Made by a program: the position numbers and the translations under genes. From Lachnospiraceae bacterium (GTDB taxonomy: Bacteria; Bacillota; Clostridia; Lachnospirales; Lachnospiraceae): a DNA stretch of 64,000 bases. Below are positions 1 to 6,999 of this stretch, one piece after another (the stretch's first letter is position 1; the number at the start of each line of letters is the position of its first letter). The stretch is from assembly GCA_017473905.1 (NCBI GenBank), contig JAFUJA010000004.1, positions 1-64,000 of the forward strand, given 5' to 3'. The notes under the pieces were generated by a model. It was given only the letters and a program-made list of their open reading frames with translations, was not told the origin of the DNA and searched no databases.

Positions 1-1139
1 AAAATGGTAATCGGCATTTTTTTGCCAATTCCCGTCAAATCTTCCACACGTTCTTTTCCGGTTTCATGAATAACAGCTCCGGCACAAAGGAACAATGCGG
101 TTTTAATGAAAGCATGAAATACAACATGCAATAAAGCACCCTGAAAAGCTGCAGGATTAAAAAGTCCCAACCCCAGAAGAATATAGGAAATCTGACTTAC
201 CGTTGAATATGCAAGTCTCTTTTTAAGCACCTTTTCCCGATATGCAAGCAGAGAACCCATGAATACGGTAATAAGCGCAAGAATCATCCACACTGACTGA
301 ACCCAGGTTCCCTGTAGAAACTCAGGCCCCACAATATAATACACTACCCGGATAATAGCCAGCACACCGGCTTTTACAATCATACCGGAAAGAACTGCTG
401 ACGCAGGTGCCGGTGCTACGGGATGGGCAGTAGGAAGCCATGCATGCATGGGAAACATACCTGCTTTTACACCAAATCCAATCAACGCAGCCATTACAGC
501 AACGAGCAACAGATTCGGATGCTTCTCCACAAGTGTCAAGTCAAGTGTTCCACCTGTCGTAAATGTGAGTGAACTGCAATTCTGATACAGAAAATAAATT
601 GCAAACAAGCCCATATAAGCCCCAAAAAGGGAATAAATCAAATACTTTAATGCTGCCATGACGGAAGCATGGGTTTTATCCTGCAATACAAGAGGGAAGG
701 ATAAAATGGTTACCATTTCAAAAAACAGATACATGGTAACAAGATTTCCGGAAAATTCCAGCCCTTGCAATACACCATATGTCATAAGGAAGAACGCATA
801 ATAACTCTTTTCTCCCTTCATGTAACGAAAAGAGAAAAGCCCGGCACAAATAAATGCAATGGTGGTAATGACCGAAAAAACACAACCGATACCATCTATG
901 CAGAACATAACGGGAATCTCATCTACCAAATGAAATAAAACCAAACCTTCTTTTCCCGCATTACCCAAAACCGCAACCAGACTGCTGCATGCTGATGCGA
1001 TAAGAAGTATGGTAAAAAGACCATGCACTGTCCTATTCGGATTTTTATGTTCTCTTTCTCCGTTTTTAACCGGAACGGCCAAAAGGAGAATTCCGCCCGC
1101 GATTGCAATCAATACAGGCAGTAAAATCAGATAATTCAT
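1..1139 (-). CDS. Second MrpD/NuoL-M-N-like ion-translocating subunit (partial, C-terminus cut by window edge)
   Basis: The frame opens with an ATG at 1139 behind a GGAAGG ribosome site and runs off the left edge after about 379 residues. It is a polytopic membrane protein with the proton-conducting quinone oxidoreductase signature: FPMHAWLPTAHPVAPAP around residue 230, then the VKAGV and YSTVSQISY helices. It starts 21 bases after the stop of another MrpD-like gene, so the operon has two antiporter-like subunits in tandem. Stand-alone Mrp antiporters have one MrpD plus the larger MrpA. Mbx/Mbs complexes of Thermococcales are known to have H and H' copies. I infer that this is the H' subunit of a membrane-bound redox-driven pump. 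The substrate ion and the redox partner cannot be read from the window. Confidence 0.88.
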   Translation of the reverse strand, partial: MNYLILLPVLIAIAGGILLLAVPVKNGEREHKNPNRTVHGLFTILLIASACSSLVAVLGNAGKEGLVLFHLVDEIPVMFCIDGIGCVFSVITTIAFICAGLFSFRYMKGEKSYYAFFLMTYGVLQGLEFSGNLVTMYLFFEMVTILSFPLVLQDKTHASVMAALKYLIYSLFGAYMGLFAIYFLYQNCSSLTFTTGGTLDLTLVEKHPNLLLVAVMAALIGFGVKAGMFPMHAWLPTAHPVAPAPASAVLSGMIVKAGVLAIIRVVYYIVGPEFLQGTWVQSVWMILALITVFMGSLLAYREKVLKKRLAYSTVSQISYILLGLGLFNPAAFQGALLHVVFHAFIKTALFLCAGAVIHETGKERVEDLTGIGKKMPITI

Positions 1140-1160
1140 TTCTTTTTTTCCTTCCGTTAT

Positions 1161-2657
1161 TTAATCAAACATGATAAGTCCTTTTTCTATCAGGAAATAA
1201 AAAACAGTGGAGCTCATTCCCAATAAAACATTTAAAAGCAGAAAACTTACAATAGTCAGTATGTAACGAATGTCACTTTTACATTTCTGTGTTCCCGCAG
1301 CTATTTCTTCACCGGGAGCAGAGTAAATACGAATAATCGTTTTCATGAAATAAATCGCATTTAAAATAGTGCTGACCGCAAGTGCAATCAGTGCTATCAA
1401 CATTTTGTGATTACTAAAAATCGCCGCCTGTGAGAATAACAGCTTGCTGACAAAACCGGAAAAAGTCGGAATACCTACCATGGATAAGCCGCCCACCGTA
1501 AAACCGATTCCGGCCCACAGATGCCTTCTTCCTGCACCTGTCAAATCAATGAATGCCTTGCTTCCGCCGGAAGCATCCCGCAATCCCATGGCCGCGACAA
1601 AAAGCAATGCCTTGGTTGCCGCATGGGAGAAAATATGGAATACGGAGGCAATCATACCCGCCTGACTTCCCAGACCGAAGCCCATATAGATATAACCAAT
1701 CTGCGCCACGGATGAGAATGCAATCATACGCATGATATCGTTTTCCTTAATGGCGCTGACAGAACCTATTATCATTCCCAAAATACCGAAAACAAACAGG
1801 ATGTTAATGATTTTACTGTTAGCAAAAACGTCAAATCCAATTACACGGTACATAATTTTAATTACAAGAAAAATATAACCTTTTGATACCAGACTGGATA
1901 ACATGGCAGCAGATGAAATCGTGGAATATCCATATGCATCCGGAAGCCACGCATGAAAAGGGAACAGGGCACTTTTAATTGCAAGACCCACACTCATCAA
2001 TGCGATTGTCATGGTAAGAGGAATCACGTATTCTCCCTGGCTGACAAGGTTTGCTACAGATTCTTTTAAACTGCTCATTAAAAGATGTCCGGTCAAATCA
2101 TATAAAATACAGATACCTATCAGGAATAAACCGGAACCTAAAAGACTCATAATCATGTAGCGGATTGCTGCTTCAATGGTACGTCCGTTACGGATAATCA
2201 TAATCAGACCACAAGCTGCAATGGTGTTGATTTCCACAAAAACGTATGCCGTAAACAAGTCATTGGTGTATACCATTGCAAGAAGGGAACCCAGTAACAG
2301 GTCAGTCATAATGAAATATAAATTTCTTCTGTCCTCTTCCACATCCTGATAAAAATGTTTTCTTCCGCCTAACAGTGAAAGAATCATAATAATACAGAAA
2401 AATGTTGCCATCAGGCCTTCCAAAACACCGGCCCTGATTTCATTTCCCCAGGGTGCAGGAAATTTACCCATGGTATAGACGAAAAACTCTCCTGTCTGAA
2501 GCGTATATCCCAATACACAGAGTGACATAAGCATGACAATAAATAAAATAACCATGTTCAAATGCTTCGCCCATTTTCCTTTTAAGGCAGAGGAAACAAT
2601 TGCACCCATCATGGATAAAACAATGGAGAAGGCCGGAAAATTACAAACAAAATCCAT
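1161..2657 (-). CDS. mnhD: MrpD/MnhD-like antiporter subunit (MbhH-like)
   Basis: A 498-residue polytopic membrane protein of the MrpD/NuoL-M-N family. It shows the FPFHAWLPDAYGYS loop, VKGYIFLVIKI, and the FSSVAQIGYIYMG and FSHAATKALLF helices typical of proton-translocating subunits. The reading frame extends 16 codons further upstream, but I place the start at the ATG at 2657. It has a strong AAGGAGGG site about eight bases before it and sits one base after the mnhC stop. It is the seventh gene of the antiporter module, and the order C-D matches Mrp and Mbh operons. The role is established for the family: ion translocation across the cytoplasmic membrane. Whether sodium or protons are moved outward is inference. 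Confidence 0.92.
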   Translation of the reverse strand: MDFVCNFPAFSIVLSMMGAIVSSALKGKWAKHLNMVILFIVMLMSLCVLGYTLQTGEFFVYTMGKFPAPWGNEIRAGVLEGLMATFFCIIMILSLLGGRKHFYQDVEEDRRNLYFIMTDLLLGSLLAMVYTNDLFTAYVFVEINTIAACGLIMIIRNGRTIEAAIRYMIMSLLGSGLFLIGICILYDLTGHLLMSSLKESVANLVSQGEYVIPLTMTIALMSVGLAIKSALFPFHAWLPDAYGYSTISSAAMLSSLVSKGYIFLVIKIMYRVIGFDVFANSKIINILFVFGILGMIIGSVSAIKENDIMRMIAFSSVAQIGYIYMGFGLGSQAGMIASVFHIFSHAATKALLFVAAMGLRDASGGSKAFIDLTGAGRRHLWAGIGFTVGGLSMVGIPTFSGFVSKLLFSQAAIFSNHKMLIALIALAVSTILNAIYFMKTIIRIYSAPGEEIAAGTQKCKSDIRYILTIVSFLLLNVLLGMSSTVFYFLIEKGLIMFD

Positions 2658-2658
2658 T

Positions 2659-3033
2659 TTATAAGCCCTCCTTACGAAGCTGTGTAGATACCTCATCCAA
2701 ATCAAGCGTATGGTATCTCTGATACATTCTGATGGTCAATGACAGCATAAGTGCCGTAACGGATACAGATACAACGATACCTGTCAATACCAGACCGCTG
2801 GGAATGGGGTTAATGTAATTTTCTGCTTCAGTAACACCATTTACAATAATAGGGGCAATACGTCCGTCAATATACCCTTTCTGGGCAAGAAACAGATAGA
2901 TGGCCGTATCCATAATATTCAAACCGAGTATTTTTTTAATCATGTTTTTCTGGAGAAGCAGATTGGTAAATCCGATACCAAATAAAATCATTGCAATGAC
3001 TTCTCCGTAATTTGCGATAAAATTAGGACCCAT
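2659..3033 (-). CDS. mnhC: MrpC/MnhC (NuoK-like) antiporter subunit
   Basis: A 124-residue protein with three predicted membrane helices and the NuoK-like core: GIGFTNLLLQKNMIKKILGLNI, with the paired-acid helix region NPIPSGLVLTGIVVSVSVTA near residues 76-95. The length is typical for MrpC. It lies between the MrpB-containing gene and mnhD, in the conserved B-C-D order, with short spacers and its own ribosome site (GAGGAGACTAT before the ATG at 3033). In Mrp and Mbh complexes this subunit packs against MrpD and forms part of the ion channel. Confidence 0.92.
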   Translation of the reverse strand: MGPNFIANYGEVIAMILFGIGFTNLLLQKNMIKKILGLNIMDTAIYLFLAQKGYIDGRIAPIIVNGVTEAENYINPIPSGLVLTGIVVSVSVTALMLSLTIRMYQRYHTLDLDEVSTQLRKEGL

Positions 3034-3051
3034 AATAGTCTCCTCTTTCTT

Positions 3052-4002
3052 CTATAATCCTCCCCGTTTAAACAGCGCATAGAAGGAATACACCGTACAG
3101 GCAACTTCCAGACCGACAAACAGGTTAATATAAAATATCATGCCTGCACTCACAATATTCCCCGGAGTGCCCAGAGGGAATATGTTCGTCAATCCGTTGG
3201 CACCTGTGTAAAAATAATATGTCATAACACAGCCATAAAAAATCAACGCTGTAATTTTAATACACTTATATACATTTTCGTTAAAAAACTTACGGATTTT
3301 TTCTCCGCCGAAGGCACTGCTGTAAAGAATCAGGCCGGAACCGATGATTGCGCCACCGGAAAAACCGCCGCCGGGAGACAAATGTCCGTTTACAATAACA
3401 TAAAAACCAAAAATCATAAGTACCGGTACGATAATTCTCGCAACGTACTGAAGAATTTTATCATCCTTCGGTTCCAGGTTTTTAGGAAGAGTCTTTAACT
3501 TCTCTTCACTGACCATTAGAAGAATCATAACGCAACTGGAAGCAATAAAAAGCACGCAGGTTTCACCAAAAGTATCAAAACCTCTGTAATTGAGAATCAT
3601 ACCCGTTACCGTATTGATAACACCGGTTTCTGCAGTTCCTTTTTCCACATAACGCTCTGCTACCTCATTTACGGTAGGATTGTTGGGATTTCCCGTTTCC
3701 GGAAGATAAGATACACAAATAATCAATGCAGCCATAATCACTCCGCAAAGGAGAACTGCGCTGATACGGTAGAAAATACGGAATAATTTTAATTCCTTGT
3801 TATGGTCAATATCATATATTTTGTTATGTAATTTGATATGGTCAATTTCACGTTCTTTTACAACAATGGGAGATTCCTGAAATACTTCCTGCTCCTTCAT
3901 TTCCATGTTGCCGATATAAGGATCTTTTTCCCCTGACAGCCATTGCCAGAAACGGAAAGCCGAAGTCTTTTCATAATCCTTTTGAGAACGAAGCTTACTC
4001 AT
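3052..4002 (-). CDS. Fused MbhE-like (MrpA C-terminal) and MrpB/MnhB subunit
   Basis: A 316-residue protein in three parts. Residues 1 to about 75 are hydrophilic and charged, with no family I recognise. Residues 80-165 hold two membrane helices and the motif NYRGFDTFGETCVLF, which is the second C-terminal segment of MrpA (MbhE in archaeal hydrogenases). From about residue 185 the MrpB domain follows, with its hallmark GHLSPGGGFSGGAIIGSG. In Mrp operons these pieces are usually encoded as the MrpA tail plus a separate MrpB, so this is a fusion. It overlaps the preceding MbhD-like gene by eight bases, which suggests translational coupling. The long soluble N-terminus is unusual. Confidence 0.88.
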   Translation of the reverse strand: MSKLRSQKDYEKTSAFRFWQWLSGEKDPYIGNMEMKEQEVFQESPIVVKEREIDHIKLHNKIYDIDHNKELKLFRIFYRISAVLLCGVIMAALIICVSYLPETGNPNNPTVNEVAERYVEKGTAETGVINTVTGMILNYRGFDTFGETCVLFIASSCVMILLMVSEEKLKTLPKNLEPKDDKILQYVARIIVPVLMIFGFYVIVNGHLSPGGGFSGGAIIGSGLILYSSAFGGEKIRKFFNENVYKCIKITALIFYGCVMTYYFYTGANGLTNIFPLGTPGNIVSAGMIFYINLFVGLEVACTVYSFYALFKRGGL

Positions 4003-4309
4003 TGGAAGACTCCTCCTTTCCGGCTACCGGTTCACTTCCCGGCAATGCAGTACCTTTTTTAGAAACCATTTCGTCGATGGTTTTTATCTTTTTTAAAGTT
4101 ACAAAAAACAATACACTGGTAATACCCGCACCAACTGCGGCTTCGGTAATTGCCAGATCCGGAGATTCCAAAAGAATCCAGATAATCGCCATTACCGTAC
4201 TGTAAGACATAAAAATAATTACGGAATTCAGCAGATTCTTGGAGAAACTTACCGCAATCGCGCAAATCACAAGAAAAATCAGCAAGAGAAACAGAATATT
4301 ATCATTCAT
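3995..4309 (-). CDS. MbhD-like subunit (MrpA C-terminal hydrogenase-type domain, DUF4040)
   Basis: A 104-residue protein with three membrane helices and the motif SPDLAITEAAVGAGITSVLF, diagnostic of the MbhD/MrpA C-terminal domain; the conserved Glu lies on the channel path in this family. The open frame reaches to 4375, but the upstream part is the mnhG frame. I choose the ATG at 4309, which follows an AAGGAGAATAAAA site and overlaps the end of mnhG by eight bases. The rest of MrpA (the NuoL-like part) is not in this module. Its presence as a free-standing gene is the pattern of Mbh/Mbx complexes rather than of classic MrpABCDEFG antiporters. Confidence 0.9.
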   Translation of the reverse strand: MNDNILFLLLIFLVICAIAVSFSKNLLNSVIIFMSYSTVMAIIWILLESPDLAITEAAVGAGITSVLFFVTLKKIKTIDEMVSKKGTALPGSEPVAGKEESSNE

Positions 4310-4670
4310 TTTTATTCTCCTTTCCCTCTTCCTCAATGGTTTTGATATCCTGAATCTTCTCATATTCATTAGCATCAGGATCAGTAGTTACCTCCAACTG
4401 GGCAATCAGGTGAGAAGACACCGGTGAAGCCAGCCAGAGAAATATAATAACGCAAAGCAACTTTACAGTGGTAAAATTCAAGCCGTTCATCAGCATCAAC
4501 CCTGCAATGCAGGCAGAAAGACCCAACGTATCTCCCATGGCTGCAGCATGCATTCTGTTTAAAACATATTTGAAGCGGAACACTCCGGCAATTTCCACGA
4601 AGAAGATGCTAAGACCAAGTAAAATCAGGGCTGCGCCGCCGATAAAACGAATCCATTCCCAAACCGCCAT
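4302..4670 (-). CDS. mnhG: MrpG/MnhG antiporter subunit
   Basis: A 122-residue protein with three membrane helices followed by a charged, glutamate-rich tail. The segment FRFKYVLNRMHAAAMGDTLG near residue 31 is the MrpG signature, and the length fits the family once the roughly 25-residue acidic tail is allowed for. The start codon shares one base with the mnhF stop (TAATG), a tight translational coupling. It belongs to the E-F-G block that opens the operon. Its family role is structural, in assembly of the cation/proton antiporter membrane domain. Confidence 0.93.
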   Translation of the reverse strand: MAVWEWIRFIGGAALILLGLSIFFVEIAGVFRFKYVLNRMHAAAMGDTLGLSACIAGLMLMNGLNFTTVKLLCVIIFLWLASPVSSHLIAQLEVTTDPDANEYEKIQDIKTIEEEGKENKNE

Positions 4671-5020
4671 TATTCTTCCTCCTCTTCCACACCCGCAAGT
4701 TCTTCCGCAGACAATTCCTCTTTGTGGGCTTTTTTGTACACACCTGTATAAATCTTAGTCAGTACAACAACTGCAAGGAAACTTACCATTGCATAGATCA
4801 GGCAGATATCTACCAGATATCCCTCAATCATGACAGACAACACCGCAATAACAACAATAATCATTGTACCGATCATATTTACCGCAACAACACGGTCAGT
4901 CAGTCTCGGACCGATAACCGCCCGAACGAAACAGCAAAGTGCCATAACCGCAAGTATAACGATAACAATATAAAAGAAAACATCATAAGCCCCTTCCAGG
5001 GCAGAAATTCCACTATTCAT
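4670..5020 (-). CDS. mnhF: MrpF/MnhF antiporter subunit
   Basis: A 116-residue protein with three membrane helices and the conserved RAVIGPRLTDRVVAVNMIG segment of MrpF. The open frame could start earlier, at 5122, but that part lies inside mnhE in another frame. The ATG at 5020 has an AGGAG site seven bases away and gives an eight-base overlap with mnhE, so I use it. The C-terminus is strongly acidic and ends in five glutamates. MrpG has a similar acidic tail, which may be a local feature of this complex. It is the second gene of the module. Confidence 0.92.
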   Translation of the reverse strand: MNSGISALEGAYDVFFYIVIVILAVMALCCFVRAVIGPRLTDRVVAVNMIGTMIIVVIAVLSVMIEGYLVDICLIYAMVSFLAVVVLTKIYTGVYKKAHKEELSAEELAGVEEEEE

Positions 5021-5486
5021 TGCCTGCTCCTTTCTCAATACGTTCCAGAAGATGTACAAAAACAGAATCGTCCATTCCGACTGCCAACTCTTTATCCAGG
5101 CAATGCACCACAAAATCTCCATTCTCGGCAGATACTGTAATGGTGCCCGGTGTCAGAGTAATGGAGTTTGCCAGAATAAAATTGGCAAAATTGGTTTTTA
5201 AGGGAGAATGAAAACTAACCAGCACAGGCTCCACCTGATATTTAACGTAAAAAATCATTTTTACTACGGCAAAGTTAGATTTCAGAATCTCTACCAAAAG
5301 AACGATTATGTATCCAAACAAAAGAAAGAACTTACGGCATAACCAAAGTTCTTTCTTAATACTGTAGTCCATAAATTTGCAGATAAATAAAAACATAAGG
5401 GTAGCAATAACAAGACCGAATAACATGATTTCCAATGTTACCCTGCCGTTTAAAATTACCCAGATTAATAAAAATAACAGAAACAT
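5013..5486 (-). CDS. mnhE: MrpE/MnhE antiporter subunit, first gene of the membrane complex operon
   Basis: A 157-residue protein with two or three membrane helices in the first half and a cytosolic C-terminal half. The motif FILANSITLTPGTITV near residue 105 is diagnostic for MrpE. A clear GCAGGAGGCAGCT ribosome site precedes the ATG at 5486. It opens the module E-F-G-MbhD-MbhE/B-C-D-D', the same order as mbhA-H of Pyrococcus. The trmB stop is only 24 bases upstream, so the module may be read through from trmB; I see no terminator between them. Confidence 0.93.
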   Translation of the reverse strand: MFLLFLLIWVILNGRVTLEIMLFGLVIATLMFLFICKFMDYSIKKELWLCRKFFLLFGYIIVLLVEILKSNFAVVKMIFYVKYQVEPVLVSFHSPLKTNFANFILANSITLTPGTITVSAENGDFVVHCLDKELAVGMDDSVFVHLLERIEKGAGNE

Positions 5487-5510
5487 AGCTGCCTCCTGCG
5501 CGATTAAGCT

Positions 5511-6149
5511 TTACCTTTTTATGATATATTTACAAATCGGATTTCCCATGGAAGAAAACTTTTCTTCATATTCCGTCATAATATTCCCCTGCATCATTTC
5601 CTCATCATGATGCAAATCATAAGACAATTTTATGATTTCCCAGCCGGCCTCCGGCACCTCTTCAACTGCAAAATCAAACAAGTCACGATTGTCGGTTTTA
5701 AATTCTATAATACCGTCCTTCTTCAGACATTGATTGTATCTGGCCAGAAATTCCCTGCTCTCCAAACGTCTTTTCGCATGTCGGTCCTTCGGCCAGGGAT
5801 CTGAGAAATTCAGGTAGATTCTGTCAATTTCGTCTTCTGCAAACACCTGACTCAAATCCTCCGCATCCATACGGATAAAAACAAGATTGGGAAGTTCTTC
5901 TTCCTCCATCTTCTGAATTGCCCTCAAAAGCACAGTGGAATACTTCTCAATTCCCACATAATTAATTTCCGGATTTTCCTTGGCAAGCTGCATAATAAAC
6001 TTTCCTTTGCCCATACCAATTTCAACACGAAGCGGATTGGTATTCCCAAACACCTCATCCCATTTCCCCTTGTGCTCTTCCGGACAGTGAATCACATATT
6101 TACTCTCTGCAATATATTCCCTGGATCCCGTAACATTTCTTAATCTCAT
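5511..6149 (-). CDS. trmB: tRNA (guanine-N7-)-methyltransferase
   Basis: A 212-residue class I methyltransferase that forms m7G46 in tRNA using S-adenosylmethionine. The SAM-binding loop is EIGMGKGKFIMQLA (about residues 42-55), and the family motif YLNFSDPWPKDRHAKRRL follows at about residues 113-130; the Asp and the Arg/Lys run are the substrate-binding residues of TrmB. The length is typical. An AAAGGAAC site precedes the ATG. The gene is upstream of and codirectional with the antiporter module, which is probably a chance neighbourhood. Confidence 0.96.
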   Translation of the reverse strand: MRLRNVTGSREYIAESKYVIHCPEEHKGKWDEVFGNTNPLRVEIGMGKGKFIMQLAKENPEINYVGIEKYSTVLLRAIQKMEEEELPNLVFIRMDAEDLSQVFAEDEIDRIYLNFSDPWPKDRHAKRRLESREFLARYNQCLKKDGIIEFKTDNRDLFDFAVEEVPEAGWEIIKLSYDLHHDEEMMQGNIMTEYEEKFSSMGNPICKYIIKR

Positions 6150-6238
6150 TTTTCTGTTCCTTTAACTTGATAACCTCTAATCGATTTTACTCCTTTTACA
6201 CAATAAAGCAAGCCCATTTTTTTGCGAAAAATAACATA

Positions 6239-6502
6239 TTACTGCCAGTAAGGCGTCTGGTCTTTGTGTGTAAACTTCTTCATTTTTTCCTTATACTCTT
6301 CCAGCTTATGGTCATAATATTCCAACTGCTTGGCAGAAAGCTTCCCCTTGTCTTTTAATTCCTGTAAAAGACCGCAGAATTCCCTGAAATTGGCCTGTGC
6401 CGCATCCTTGTAGTTGTTCTCGCAATTCATCTGCAATTTCCGGAGTGCCTCTTCCAGCTCCTTATTGCCACCGCTTTTTTTCAGAAAATCAAACATTCCC
6501 AT
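6239..6502 (-). CDS. Small conserved helical protein, function unknown
   Basis: An 87-residue soluble protein rich in Lys, Glu and Leu (LEEALRKLQMNCENNYKDAA and a later LEEYKEKMKKF). It is probably an all-alpha helical hairpin, with no signal peptide and no membrane helix. A GGAGG site lies eight bases before the ATG at 6502; a second ATG two codons later could also serve. It lies 15 bases after the GNAT gene in the same direction, so the two are probably cotranscribed. I do not recognise a family. The good ribosome site and the operon position support a real gene. Confidence 0.72.
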   Translation of the reverse strand: MGMFDFLKKSGGNKELEEALRKLQMNCENNYKDAAQANFREFCGLLQELKDKGKLSAKQLEYYDHKLEEYKEKMKKFTHKDQTPYWQ

Positions 6503-6517
6503 CTTCTCTTTCCTCCA

Positions 6518-6988
6518 TTACGAAAGAACCTGTTCCATCATAACCTTCAAGGGTGCCATTCCCATTTTTTCATAAAACTTCATGGCCCCTTCATTTAAAT
6601 TCCAAACATGTAAGGTCACCCGGTAACATCCCAGCGCTTTAGCTTCTTTACATACATGCTCATATAAAAGCCTTCCGATATGTTCTCCTCTGGAATCTTC
6701 ATCCACACACAAATCATCCAGATACAAGGTCTTCATATCCTCAAGATTATGCAATCCTTTTACTTCTTCTAAAATACAGAATGCATACCCCTTCAAATTC
6801 CCTTCTTCATCCAAATATACATAAATGGGACGGCTGTCATCTGCAATGACCGTTTCCAGTTCTTCCCGGGAATACTTCTTCTCCCCTTTTCTGAAAATAT
6901 CCGGTCTAGCCGTGGCATGAATGTCCTGCACCTGATATAACAGCTTCTCAATTCCATCACAATCCGTCCGTTTTGCTCTTCTAATCAT
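6518..6988 (-). CDS. GNAT-family N-acetyltransferase
   Basis: A 156-residue acetyltransferase of the GCN5 fold. The acetyl-CoA pyrophosphate loop is visible as RGEHIGRLLYEHV (R/Q-x-x-G-x-G/A type), preceded by the beta-strand TLYLDDLCVDED and followed by LHVWNLNEGAMKFYEKMGM, which is the typical alpha4/beta7 end. I choose the ATG at 6988, eleven codons inside the open frame, because it has a GGAGG site at correct spacing and avoids overlap with the upstream gene. The acceptor substrate cannot be told from the sequence; the family modifies small molecules, peptides or proteins. Confidence 0.9.
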   Translation of the reverse strand: MIRRAKRTDCDGIEKLLYQVQDIHATARPDIFRKGEKKYSREELETVIADDSRPIYVYLDEEGNLKGYAFCILEEVKGLHNLEDMKTLYLDDLCVDEDSRGEHIGRLLYEHVCKEAKALGCYRVTLHVWNLNEGAMKFYEKMGMAPLKVMMEQVLS

Positions 6989-6999
6989 AGCTGCCTCCG

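Noticed and set aside
923-1108. A 61-residue minus-strand frame.
   Set aside because: It overlaps the partial second MrpD-like gene in another frame and has no ribosome site.
4059-4265. A 68-residue minus-strand frame.
   Set aside because: It lies inside the MbhD-like gene, which has the correct family motif in its own frame.
5021-5122. An N-terminal extension of mnhF upstream of 5020.
   Set aside because: The added 34 residues have no family match and overlap mnhE; the ATG at 5020 has the better ribosome site.
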